Source of the DNA: Micractinium sp. NFX-FRZ
Taxonomy: Eukaryota; Chlorophyta; Trebouxiophyceae; Chlorellales; Chlorellaceae
Reading direction: 5' to 3'
Length of the DNA: 64,000 nt
Assembly (NCBI GenBank): GCA_029339195.1
Contig: JAPTJF010000004.1
Coordinates: forward strand, 248,001-312,000
Shown here: positions 34,191 to 45,303 of the stretch, piece after piece
Layout of the letters: every line of letters starts with the position of its first letter
Position numbering within the stretch: the first letter of the stretch is position 1
The notes under the pieces: generated by a model
Seen by the model: the letters and a program-made list of their open reading frames with translations, nothing else
Databases searched by the model: none
What the model was told of the DNA's origin: nothing
Translations under genes and position numbers: made by a program

Positions 34191-37100
34191 ATGATGCACA
34201 CTGGCTGCACTGGCGGACGCCGGGCTCCCGGTGTGCTGGCCAGCTGGGCACTCTTGCTTTTCTTTCAGGTGCGCAAAAGCTTGCGTTGCACCGGCAGGCT
34301 GCCGCGCTCCTCTCACTGCAAAAAGGTGGGGGGCTGAGCCGCCCAGGGGCCCAGCGAGGAGGTCGTGCTCCTCCCATAGTTTCTGCGCCGCCTTCCGCCG
34401 CAGCTGCAGGCGGCAGCCGCCCAGGCGCCCGCTCCAGACCCGCGCATCAAAGACCCCCTCGTCAAAGGCGAGGTCTTTGTCACCTTCCGCCCGGGCAGCG
34501 GCGTGGGCACAGCCAGCATGCAGGGCATGGGCGTTGCTGGCTCGGCGGCAGTCGTGCCGCTGGCGTCTGGCGGGTCTGCCGCCACAGTGGTACTGGATGA
34601 CGGCGAAAGCGTGGAGGTGGCAATGGCGCGACTCAGCAAGGTGCCAGGTGTGTGCCGGCCGCCTGCCCCAGGGCTGCGCCTGGGCACCAGGACAGCTGGC
34701 TCGCGGCATGCCTGCCACAGCGGGATGGATGGCTGCCCGTTGCGGCTGTGGCAGCGCACCCGGCCCAGGCGCCCCCTGAACCGCCCCTGAGCCGCCTTTG
34801 AATCCCGGCTGAGGCGCAGCCACCCCGGCCCCACACTCCTTCCCGCCCCTTCCCACATCATCGGCCCCCCAATCTTGAAATGGCGCCAACCACCTGCCAA
34901 CCCCTGCTGCAGGCGTGGCACGTGTCCACCCAAACCTGTGGGTGCGCGCCAACCACGACGCAGTCGCGCCCCCGGCCGCCACCGTGGCAAGCGCGACGCA
35001 GCTGCAGAGCTTTGGCGAGCCGCAGCTGCCCTACTTCCCCTTCTCATGGCCCTATGGCGACAGCCAGATGATGGGCAGTGGCGCGTGGGGCATGGAAAGG
35101 ATCAGCGTGGGCTATGCCTGGGGCATGGGCTTCGTGGGCAACTTGCAGACCAAGATCTGCATCATTGGTGAGCGGCAGGGGGGGCAGGGCACCCGCCGGC
35201 GCTGTTTGCAGCACTGGGATGTGGCGGGAGGTGGGGGGATGGGGTGTGAGCGCGTGGGCTTCACGTGCTCTGGGGCTTTGCACGCTAAGGCCGCTGCTGG
35301 CTGGCAGGAGCTGGGGAGTGAGTGGGCAGGCAGAGGGGTGGGTTGATGGGATGAGTGGGATGTGATGATGCGGGGAGTCACAGTGGGTCACATGTTCATC
35401 CCTCACAAGTACCTGCACTGCCGGTGGGATGGGCGGGCCTTGCCTCGGCGCCCGTGATCCTCGCCCATCCCCGTGCTCAACTGCCTGCCCGCCACCCACC
35501 CTGCGCCGCCTGGATGCTCTGGCATTGCCCTGTGGCGCTCAGACCTGGCCAGTGCCCTGTCGAAGTGGCCCTTGCAAGAACACATACACCATATCACAAA
35601 ACACCACAGCACACCACAGCACGCGCGCACAACGCCCCGCCCCCCTGCAGACTCTGGCATCGACCTGCGGCACCCCGACCTGGTTGAAAACCCGGCCTCT
35701 GTGCCCTCCATCCGTGGCATCTCGTTCATCGACAACAAGCGCAGCGAGGGGCTGGCGGCGGCGCAGGACCTGTCCGGGCACGGGACGCGCGTGGCGGGCG
35801 TGATTGCCGCGCTGCGCAACAACAGGGGCATTGCCGGCATTATGTATGGAGGGGTGAGCTGGCTGCGCGCTGTGTCGGGCATATCAGGCGCCTGCCGCTC
35901 TTCCCTGGAGCCTCTCTGTGCAGCTGCAGGTGCAGGGCCGCCCCCGCCCCCATCCTGCATCTCCAAATCTGCCAGCCACAGCCCCCTCTCTGTTTGGTGC
36001 GCGTTCAACTACCCCCATGCCCCTCAACGTGCTGACTCCTCTTCCTCAACTCTGATGCCCCCTCATACACCCACCCACCCACCCTCCCTGTGCTGTTTCC
36101 CACATTCCCACCGCCCCGCAGGTCTCGCTCTACGTCTGCCGCTTCATCAACGCCGACGGCTTTGGCAAAACAAACGACGCTTACCTCTGCCTGGAGTGGT
36201 GCCACAGCCAGGGCGCCAAGATTTCAGGTGCGCCCGCTGCCTGCCTGCCTGCCTGGCGGGGCTGGCGGGGCTGGTGTGACTGGGTGCCACGGGTGGCCGT
36301 GCTGCCGCCCTGCCGGCCTGTGCTGTGCCCCTCCGCTCCTCGTTGTTTTTCAAGTTTAAAGCCCTTGACAAGCCTGCTCTTGCTGCCGAGCTCCTCCTCC
36401 CCGCCGGCCCCCTTCGCGCGGCACACCCCACACCGTCACTCCCGCCACACACCTGCCCCCACCCGCCCACCTGCCCCCCACCGCTTTCCACCCCTTTGCC
36501 GCCCGCAGTCAACTCGTGGGGCGTCAACATTGGCAACATCACTTGGGACGACGGCAAGCCTCCGTCCGACAAGGACCTGTATGCCAGGGCTTTCCTCCCT
36601 ATCAGGGAAGCCCTCAACGACTGGGGCGCCTCCCACCTGTTTGTGACGGCAGCGGGCAACCAGGGGCGGCAGCTGTTGCCGCAGGCCAGCACGGCCGCCG
36701 CCTTCTACTGGATGCCCGCACAGCTGGGCGTCAGAAACGTGCTGGTGGTGGCTGCCACAGGTGGGAATGCAACAGCTGCTGTGCTGTGCTGTGTTGTAAC
36801 AGCTGCTGTGTTACAATTTGTCAGCTGGCCAGCTGTTGCTGGATCCGCTCTGACAGCCCGCCACCCGCTGGCCTTGTACAGGGGATGCTGGGGCGGGAGA
36901 GAGGAATGCTGCTGTTGCGCGCCAGGGATGTGCTGGTGGGGGGCGGCGGGCGCAGCTCAGCACACCGGGTGTGCCGCATGTCGGTGGGTGGGTGTGCTGG
37001 CGCGTTTGTTGCATGTGCCTGCCTGCCTTGCTCTCTGTCCCAGCTCCCCGTCCCACCTCCCCGCCCGCCTCATCCCCTTCCATACCCCGCTGCAGACCAG

Positions 37101-38939
37101 CAGGACGAGCTGTGGGACTCCAGCGAGGGCAGCGGCAGCGGCGTGTCGGATGATGACGACGACGACGCCCCCGCCCAAGTCCACGGCTCAAACTACGGCT
37201 CCCGCTGGGTCAACATTGCCGCCCCGGGCCACAGGGTGCTGTCCACACGCATGCTGACGGCTGCAGAGGCGGCGGCCAGCAAAGACTTGAGTGAGCCTGC
37301 TGTGCCCGCTCTGCCTGCTGTGCCCGCTCTGCCTGTTCTGCCCACACTGCCTGCTCTGCCCACTCTGCCTGCTGTGCCTGCTCTGCCTTCTGTGCCCGCT
37401 CTGCCCATGTGCCTGCCCAGCTGCCTGCCGTGCCTGCTCTGCCCGCTCTGCCTGCTGTGCCCGCTCTGCCCATGTGCCTGCCCAGCTGCTGCTCTGCCCG
37501 CTCCGCAGCCCTCTGCTCCCCAGCCCGCGCGCCTGTCCCGACAGCTTGTTGACCAACAGCCGCCCTGCGGGCGCCAGCATGTGTAAGCCTGCCAGCCAGG
37601 CAGGCCGCACACCCTCCGCCCCAGCCCCGCATTCCTGGCTACACACCTGCCGATTGCCCTGCACCCTGCCGCCGCCTCCAGCCATTCACCGTCTCACCCC
37701 CTCCGCTGCCATCCCTTCCCCTGCTTGCCCACCGCCCCGCCCACCCTGCAGGGTTCCAGTACCAGGAAGTCAGCGGCACCTCCATCGCTGCTGCGCTGGC
37801 AGCGGGCGCGGCGGGCCTCATTTGGTCGGTGGACGATGAGCCAGACACCATAGACATGTTTGCTCTCAAGGAGGCGCTCGTGATTGGCGCCGACGTCATG
37901 CCAGCACTGCAGGGGCAGATGGCGGACGGGCAGGAGCCGGTCAACGGCGGGCGGCGCCTCAACGTGCACAATGCGCTGGCCTACTACTTTGGGTTCGAGG
38001 TGCTGCCGCCAGAGCTGTGGGGCGTGCGGCCGGGCAGCGGCGGCGCGGTGCGCGCGCCGCCGCCGCCCAGCACGGCGCCACGCCGCAGCCCGCCCATGCC
38101 GTGGAGCGGCGGCGGCCTCTCACCCCCGCGGCCGCCGCCGCCGCGGCCGCCGCCGCCGCGGCCCCCGCCGCCGCGGCCCCCGCCACCGTCGCCGCGCCCG
38201 CCTTCGCCGCGTCCGCCGTCGCCACGCCCACCCCCGCCCTCGCCGAAGCCAGCACCACCGCCGCCGACGCCGCCACCGCCGAAACCCCCTGCGCCGCGGC
38301 CGCCCTCACCCAAACCGCCGCCCCCATCGGTGCGGGCCAGGAAAGCTGGCTGCAAGTGCTCGGTCGCGGCTTGCGTTTATGCAGCGCAGGGGGCGCATCT
38401 ACCTTGCCATTCAACATCTCTGCCTCACCTGAGCCCTCCACCCCTCCGCCCCACACCTCCCTGTGCTGCTGCAGCCGCCCAGGCGCCCGCCGCCGCCGGC
38501 ACCGTTCAACAAATCCTCCACAGCAGCAAACAGCACGCCCCCTCCGGCCCGGCCCCCGCCCCTCTCACCGCCCCCGCCCGGCAACTGTGAGTGCTTCCCG
38601 GAAGCTGCTTACAGAAGAGTGGGGCCATATGCCATGCACATCTCCGTTCTCCTGCTTTCCTGCCGCACTGCTGTCGCACTGGCCTGCCACTCTGCCTTGC
38701 CTACCGCACCGACGGTCTCTCAACAAACACTCCTTTCATCTTACGGTCTTCCCCGTGCAGGCGGCTTTGCGCAGTATTGGGATTCAACCGCCAGGCGCTG
38801 CCAGAGCTGCACCGTGTTTAAAACGAACTGTCTAGAGTGCAGCGCCGCTCAGAGGTGCATCCGAATGTGCGCCGGTGTTGCGGCGTGCAAGCCGATGTCG
38901 CCGCCGCCCATTGTGCGCCCGCCCAGGCGCTCGGACTGA
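34191..38939 (+). CDS. Subtilase A: secreted subtilisin-like serine protease with Pro-rich tail
   Basis: Exons are 34191-34268, 34404-34647, 34913-35167, 35651-35853, 36122-36227, 36509-36760, 37096-37290, 37752-38329, 38475-38586 and 38761-38939 (733 aa). The first 26 residues (ending ASWALLLFFQ) form a signal peptide. A prodomain-like part contains EVFVTFRPGSGV. The S8 triad is complete: Asp193 in DSGIDLRHPD, His236 in SGHGTRVAGVIAA, Ser455 in SGTSIAAALAAGAAGL; the oxyanion Asn is 346 (TAAGNQGR). After the protease comes a tract rich in PPRPPPP and SPRPPSPRPP of extensin type (about 567-636), then a Cys-rich end (CGFAQYWD..CQSC..CLEC) with eight Cys. Such tails are typical of algal wall proteins, so an extracellular or wall role is likely. 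It is a paralogue of subtilase B (49153-53836), with the same intron phases. The last two exons are the least certain. Confidence 0.86.
37291..37512. repeat. CTGCC/GCTCTG minisatellite in subtilase A intron 7
   Basis: A degenerate array of 9-12 base units (CTGCTGTGCC, CGCTCTGC) begins immediately at the 5' splice site of exon 7. It includes a larger doubled unit: the stretch at about 37400-37440 recurs near 37465-37490. Confidence 0.75.
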
Positions 38940-39691
38940 GCGAGGGCCGCCCTGCCAGCATGCTCGCCTGCACGTGCCAGGCTCCATGTTTTCCCTCTTC
39001 TTCAGCTGAGCCGCGATGTACCCATTATTACTTTCGAGTTTGTGGCGTGGCGCTCGCTAAATTGTTAAGTAGCTGCCGCTCAGCTACCGTGCGCACCCAC
39101 CTCTCCTCCTGCCATTGTCCCTATTCCAATCTAATGGATTTCTCCCACTCGACCGCGCGCTGTTGTAGCTGCTGCTTCACAGAATGTCGCCCTCCTTGCC
39201 CTCCCCTCCCTCACTCCCCCACCTCTCACGCTTCATCATGCAAGCCACCTTCCGCTCATCATGACCACCGCCTTCCCGCTCACCTGCTCCTGCCTGTTTA
39301 GCTCAGACACTGGTTGCCCCACGCCCCTCCCACATTTCCTTGTCTTACCCGTTTGTCACTTATTGAGCAGTATCTCCCAGGCACTGCCCTGGGCTGGCCA
39401 TGCGCTGGCGCACGCGCTGCAACGCCGGAAGGCAGGCCTGTGCAACTCCCATGTACCAAAGAGTGACAGTTTCTCTGCTCAGGCCTGATTTCAACAATAC
39501 CGGATGACGCTGGCGGACTCCGTGTGAGCGCCACAGTTGGGCATTCAATAGAGGGCCGAGTTCTTGAAGCCCAAAGAGCATGGGCGCCGCCGGTTTCGGG
39601 CGTCCTGCCAGCCCTGCTGGCGGCGGTGGCGGCGGCGCTCATGAGGCGGCCCCTCACGCAGCGGACGCATTTCCCCAGGTCATCAGACGCC
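38940..39691. other. Spacer between subtilase A and kinesin-2 genes
   Basis: About 750 bases with no supported exon. The part around 39000-39140 is AT-richer than the flanks. It presumably holds the subtilase A 3' UTR and the kinesin 5' region. Confidence 0.4.
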
Positions 39692-42600
39692 ATGGGGGAC
39701 TCTAGGGAGTCGGTGAAGGTGCGGCAGGAGGCGACATCGTTATTCTTGGCCTGAGCCCTGTCGCCTCCCCCTGACGGCTGTCTCCGCTGCCCTCGCAGGT
39801 TCTGGTGCGGTGTCGGCCCCTAAGTGAACAGGAGCGCCGGGACAAGCGGCAGTTGGCGGTGCAGGTGGACAGCCGCGAGGGCCAGGTCACGGTGAGTTCC
39901 GCGCGCCGGAGCCGTTGCGGAAGGCCCTTTGCGCCTTCCTGGTCGCTGAAAAGGCCCAATTGCTCACGGATGGTGCAGGTGCGAAGCTCGTCCGATGACC
40001 AGAAGAGCTTCGCCTTTGACCAGGTAAGTGGCGGCGGCGGCGGCGGCAGCGGCGGTGGCAAGGTGGGTGGCAGCAGCGGTGCGCAGGCAGGACTGGCCGA
40101 CAACAGCGGGCGCATCCCTCTGCAGCTCCACACCGTGTTTTCCATTTTGGTCGCCCGTGTCCTGTGCAGGTGTTTGGTCCTGAGTCGCTGCAAGAGGATG
40201 TGTACGCCGCGGCGGGCGCGCCGCTCGTTGAAGCGGTTTTGCAAGGCTTCAATGCCACCGTCTTTGCTTATGGACAGGTAAGATGTGTGGGCTGCGCCTG
40301 CATTTAGCCGTGAGTAGAAGCTCAGCCTGTCCTTGTTGTCACAGAGCAGCCAGCACCCACCTGCTGCCGCTGCCCGCTGACCCGCCCTGGGCCCTCTGCC
40401 ATTGCCGCCGCCTGCGCTGCAGACCGGGTGCGGCAAAACGCACACAATGGAGGGGCAGGAGCAGCCGGCGGAGCAGCGCGGCATCATCCCACGCGCATTT
40501 GAGCACATCTTCCAAGAGATCCAGAAAGGTGCGCTTGACCACACACCACAGGGCATTGCTGGGTGCTGTTCAGCATGCGGGTGCACACCCTGGCTTGGAG
40601 CCACCCCATGCAACCGCCACACTGCAAACCGTCCTGTGCTGTGCTGCCCTGCACCGCCGCAGGTGCGGGCGACCGCGAGTTCCTGGTGCGTGTGTCCCAC
40701 CTGGAGATTTACAACGAGGAGGTTCGGGACCTGCTCAGCCGGGATGCGCGCGCGCGGCTGGAGCTGCGGGAGAGCCCGGAGCGCGGGGTGCACGTGCGGG
40801 GCCTCAAAGAGTTTGTGGTGAAGAGCGCCGGAGAGATGGCGGCGGTGCTGGAGGTGGGTGCTGGGTAGGTGTGGGAAGGGTGGACCCTGCTGCCGTAGAG
40901 GCCCTGTGGGGCACAGGCACATCTGTTTGCATTTGGTTTGGGGAGATGGCTAGGCACTGCGCTGACAGGTGGCAGCATGAGCAGGCAAGAAGCGCGGCAT
41001 CACATTGAGTGGCATGGCAGGCGTGCGTGTGCCTGTGCAGCAGGTCACCTGCCTCTCCCTTCAACTCACATGCTCACGCGCGCCATGCCACACGCCACGC
41101 TGCGCCCTGCCAGGTGGGCGCCAAGAACCGCACGGTTGGCTCCACCCTCATGAACCAAGACTCCTCCCGCTCCCACTCCATCTTCACAATCATCGTGGAG
41201 ACGGTGGACAAAGCGGGCGGCGCCAGCACTGGCAGCAGCGGTGCCGCCGCGCGCCCCGGCAGCGCCAGCCCCACCAAGCAGGCGGCCGGTGCTGCCAGCG
41301 GCGGAGGTGGCTCTGGCGGCAGCGGCATCCGCGTGGGCAAGCTGAACCTGGTTGACCTGGCGGGCAGCGAGCGGCAGGCCAAGACGGGGGCCACTGGGGA
41401 TCGGCTGAAGGAGGCCAGCAAGATCAACCTCAGCCTGTCGGCGCTGGGCAACGTCATCTCGGCGCTCACAGGGGATGGTGGGGCGGGGGGGCACGTGCCC
41501 TACCGGGACTCCAAGCTCACGCGCCTGCTGCAGGTGTGGGGGGGTGGGGGCCCAGTGGCGCAAGTGGCATGTGGGTGCCTGAAGGGTGGGCGGGATTGGT
41601 GCAGCTCGGCCCTGGGTGGGCACGAGGTTTCTTTTGCTAGCTGTGGACACAGCCGCCTTGCTGCCATGCAAGCTATGCAACATGATAGGCACGTTCGCTC
41701 TCACTCCACTTTTCCCGCCCTGTCCCTGCAGGATAGCTTGGGTGGCAACGCCAAGACCGTGATGATTGCCAACGTGGGCCCGGCAGGTGAGGCTTTCTGC
41801 CGGCTGCTGGTGGGTGCTGCACAGCGTCTGCCATGGAAGTGTGCCCATGCAGGCCTACTACTCAACTCTCCTCCTCTTCATCAACTGTGTAATCCCTTTG
41901 CAACCCCCACCCACCTGCTCAGACTACAACTACGAGGAGACGCTGAGCACGCTGCGCTACGCCTCACGGGCCAAGTTCATAAAGAACAAGCCCAAGATCA
42001 ACGAGGACCCCAAGGTGGGCACGGGGGGGCAGGCTGCAAGAGTGGGCAGGCCCACGTTGGGGCTGCGCCTGAGGCAAGGGGCACAAGCTGGGTAGTAGCA
42101 GCGTTTGGGTGCTGGATGCTGGGGCTGCTGCGGCGCTGCGACAGCTGAAGTCACTGGGCGCGCCTGGAAAGCAAGGCTCAGCTCGTCCAGTCCCGCTGAG
42201 GCATCTGAAACAAATACCCCACTTGGCCAGAACTTGCCACAGCCGTGTCTCACACACCCTGTCTCGCCCTGCGAGCTCACAGCACATGTTGCTGGTGCAG
42301 CGCCAATCTTAGCGTGCTCTGCACCCCAGCACTAGCTCCATGCTGCCGCGGCTTGCTTTCATGCCGCCGTGTGCTATGCAAGTTGCAGCAACAGGGTGCC
42401 CAGCTATGTATGTACTCATGTACTGCACCACTCGCAGGATGCCATGCTGCGTGAGTTCCAGCAAGAGATTGCTCGCCTCAAAGCGCAGCTGGAGGAGCGG
42501 CAGCAGGGGCGCGCCGCCAGCGCCGGCTCGCGCGGTGGCAGCCCAGAGAAGCCGGCTGTGCTGGCGGCAGCTGCAGCAGCGGGAGCCGGGGGTGTGGATG

Positions 42601-45044
42601 GCAGCGGCGGCTTCGGCAGCAGCAGGAGTGCAGCAACAGCAAATGCAAAGGCTGCCGCCATCCGGCAGTCCATGCGTGCGGAGCTGCAGCGGCAGCTGCG
42701 CAAGGCGGTCACGCTAGAAGCTCTGGCCAAGGCGCGGCAGGCCATTGAGCAGCAGGCCAGGTGAGGGTGACGGCTTGGGCCATTGGTGCTGGGTCGTTGC
42801 CTGCTATGGTGGTGGAGCGTGCAGCTGCTGCATGTCTTCACCTGCATGCCTGCATGCCGCCATGCTGCTCTGTGGGCTGGTCTGTAGGCCCACCCTGCCT
42901 GGCTGCCTCTCCGCCCCCCAACCCGACGCACACACCTGCCCTGCCCCTGCCATGCCCTGCCCTGTTGCAGGCAGCGGCTGGAGGCTGAGCTGGCCAACAA
43001 GAGCGCCAGCCTGGAGGAGTGGCAGCATGTGGCTGCCCTGCTGGCGGCGCAGCAGGCAGAGCTGCAGGCATATGCGGCAGAGGTGGAGAAGGAGGAGCAG
43101 GAGCGGCTGGGACTGGAGCAGCGCATTCGTGCGATGGAGAGCAAGGTGTGTGTTGGCTGGGGTGGTACGGGAGGGAACAATTATGAGGAGGCTGGGCAGA
43201 GGGTGGGCAGCTTGGCGTGTTGTGGTAATGAAGTAGCTGTCCTCAGACAGCTGAATATTCATTGAGCACCGCATGTGGTTTTCAGCTGCACGCCAGATAT
43301 GCTTTTTGGTGGGCAGGGGGAGCCCACCATCTCTCAGCACGCTGTGGTGTCCAGCCGGCTTTGGGCCAGCCTGCCTTCCCCACAACCGCTCTGCTCCCGA
43401 GGCTGCCTTTCCTCACCATCCTGCCTCCCTCCTTACCAGGTGCTGCGTGGTGGTGAGAACCTGCTGGACAAAGTTGAGGCCCTGGAGGCAGCAGCAGCCC
43501 GTGGGGCTGAGGCGCTGGCAGTGCAGCGTGCGGCAAAGGAGGCCGCAGAGGCGAAGCTTGCAGAGCTACAGGCGGACGCAACGGCTGCAGAAGGACGGCA
43601 CAGCAGCGTGCAGGTACTTGTGTGAGGCAGGGAGGAAGGGTGGATTGGAAAGAGGGAAGGGGGAGTGGTTTGAGGAAGCGGAATCAAAGAGGGTACTGGG
43701 GGCCCAGGAGCAGGCGGGGAGGTGGGCAGGGCCACGGAGCAAGGGCGCACACAAGCGAGGAGGGGAATCAAGCCCTGGGGAGGTCAGGGAGGCATACTTA
43801 GCACGAGTGATCGAGGTGAAAGGGCACACGATGCCGGGCCTTCTGCAGGAGGAAATAGCGGCGAAGAAGGCCCGCCTGCAGCGCTTGCTGGCAGCAGCGG
43901 CAGCTGCACGGCGGGAGGCCACTGCGCTGGCGGCACAGTACCAGGCGGAGCGGGAGCGGCTGCTGGATGACATCAGGCGGCTGCAGGCGCAGATGAAGCA
44001 AAAGGTGTGACCTGGGAGGTGGTGAGGGGTGTGGCTGTGGAGGCTGTGGTGCACGAGCCTGCCTGGGGTGCTGTGTGCCGGGAACACGGAGGAACACAAA
44101 AGAACAGCGGGTGGGCGTGCCTGCTCGGCTCCCCGACCTGTCTGGGCCCCAGCCCGGATACAAGCCCCACCTGTCGTGCATGCATGTCATACTCGTAATC
44201 TGCATAGTGTGCTTCCCCCACTGCCATCGTGGAACTCTGCTCCCTGCTCCCCTCACTGTCCTCACACCGCTTGCCTCCTGCTTTTGCACCCTGCCCTGGT
44301 GCACCTCAGGAGCTCATCATTGGCGCCACCATCCCGCCTGAGTACCAGGACCTCATCATGTCGCGCTGCCGCTGGGAGGAGGGGGCGCAGCGCTGGGCGG
44401 TGGACCACCTGGATTGGGCAGGCAACCTGGCCAGGTGCGGAGGGCACGTGTGTGTGTGAGTGTGGAAGAGAGAAAGTGATGACTGGTAGGATGGGGGCGA
44501 GGAGTGGGACCCTTGCAGCAGTGGTGACGTATGGATGGCTGCAGGGCGGCGTGGACCAACAGGTCTGCTTGCCTTCTTGGCGAGGGGGAAGAGGGCGAGC
44601 AGAGCCTGCCGGCTTGCCGCCCAAGCTGCCCAAACGAGGTTGCTGACACTCGCCATGGCATGCAGAGCGCGGCGCGAGGGCGAGGCCAGCCTGAGCGGCA
44701 GCGAGGCTTCCACCAGCGACAGCAGCAGCAGCCACCCCAACAGCGCACGCAGCGGGGCAGGCAGCAGCAGCGGCTTTGGCGAGGCCGATGGCAGCGCATT
44801 TGGCATCGGCGGCGGTGGCGCACCAGGGGGGGTGCTGCATGGCGAGGCGGACCGCCTGTCTGATGTGTATTTCAGTTACTCAGCGGTGACTGACGTCCTG
44901 CAGGCAGCCTCGCCGGCGGGCAGGCGCCCCAACAGCGGTGCCCCTGGCAGCCCCCTGGCAGGCGGGCGGCCGCGCACCGCTGTGCTGGCGGCGCGGCAGT
45001 CGCTGCAGCGGCCCATCAGCGCCCTGGGCCGTGGGTGGGGGTGA
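39692..45044 (+). CDS. Kinesin-2 motor subunit, KIF3B/FLA8-like
   Basis: Kinesin-2 is the anterograde intraflagellar transport motor. There are 15 exons: 39692-39718, 39799-39891, 39979-40023, 40170-40277, 40423-40528, 40663-40853, 41114-41533, 41732-41786, 41923-42014, 42438-42760, 42971-43145, 43440-43613, 43849-44004, 44310-44434, 44666-45044 (822 aa). Motor motifs are VLVRCRPL, the P-loop [11 protein letters not shown], switch [12 protein letters not shown], switch [22 protein letters not shown], and [20 protein letters not shown]. The kinesin-2 class mark is the neck [20 protein letters not shown] Gly/Ser/Ala-rich loop of about 45 residues precedes [14 protein letters not shown], where KIF3B also has an insertion. 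Exons 10-13 form coiled coil. The tail [19 protein letters not shown] resembles the KIF3 tail. TGTAA follows at 45157. Confidence 0.9.
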
Positions 45045-45156
45045 GGAAGGATGAAGCGTTCTCACCCACCTTCGCTTTGCCCAGCGTGGCGATCGCGTCA
45101 TGACCCCGCCTTTCTTGCTCTGCTTTGTCCAGTAACCTAAACGATGTGCGAACACT

Positions 45157-45161
45157 TGTAA
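45157..45161 (+). terminator. TGTAA polyadenylation signal candidate of the kinesin-2 gene
   Basis: TGTAA lies 113 bases after the stop at 45044 and about 140 bases before the HMG start codon. It is well placed for a compact tandem pair. Confidence 0.5.
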
Positions 45162-45303
45162 GGCCGATTTGCCTGAACCACGCGGTCAGGGCTCTGAAGG
45201 GCAGTCTGTGGCGCAGATCGTGGCAGACCAGGGAGCCGAACAGGCTCCTCTCGCCTCCTGGCTGCTGGCACTCGCGAGCGCCCTGCCGGGCTCCGTCTGA
45301 AGA

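Noticed and set aside
37959..38456. Minus-strand Ala/Gly-rich frames
   Set aside because: Complement of the Pro-rich tail of subtilase A.
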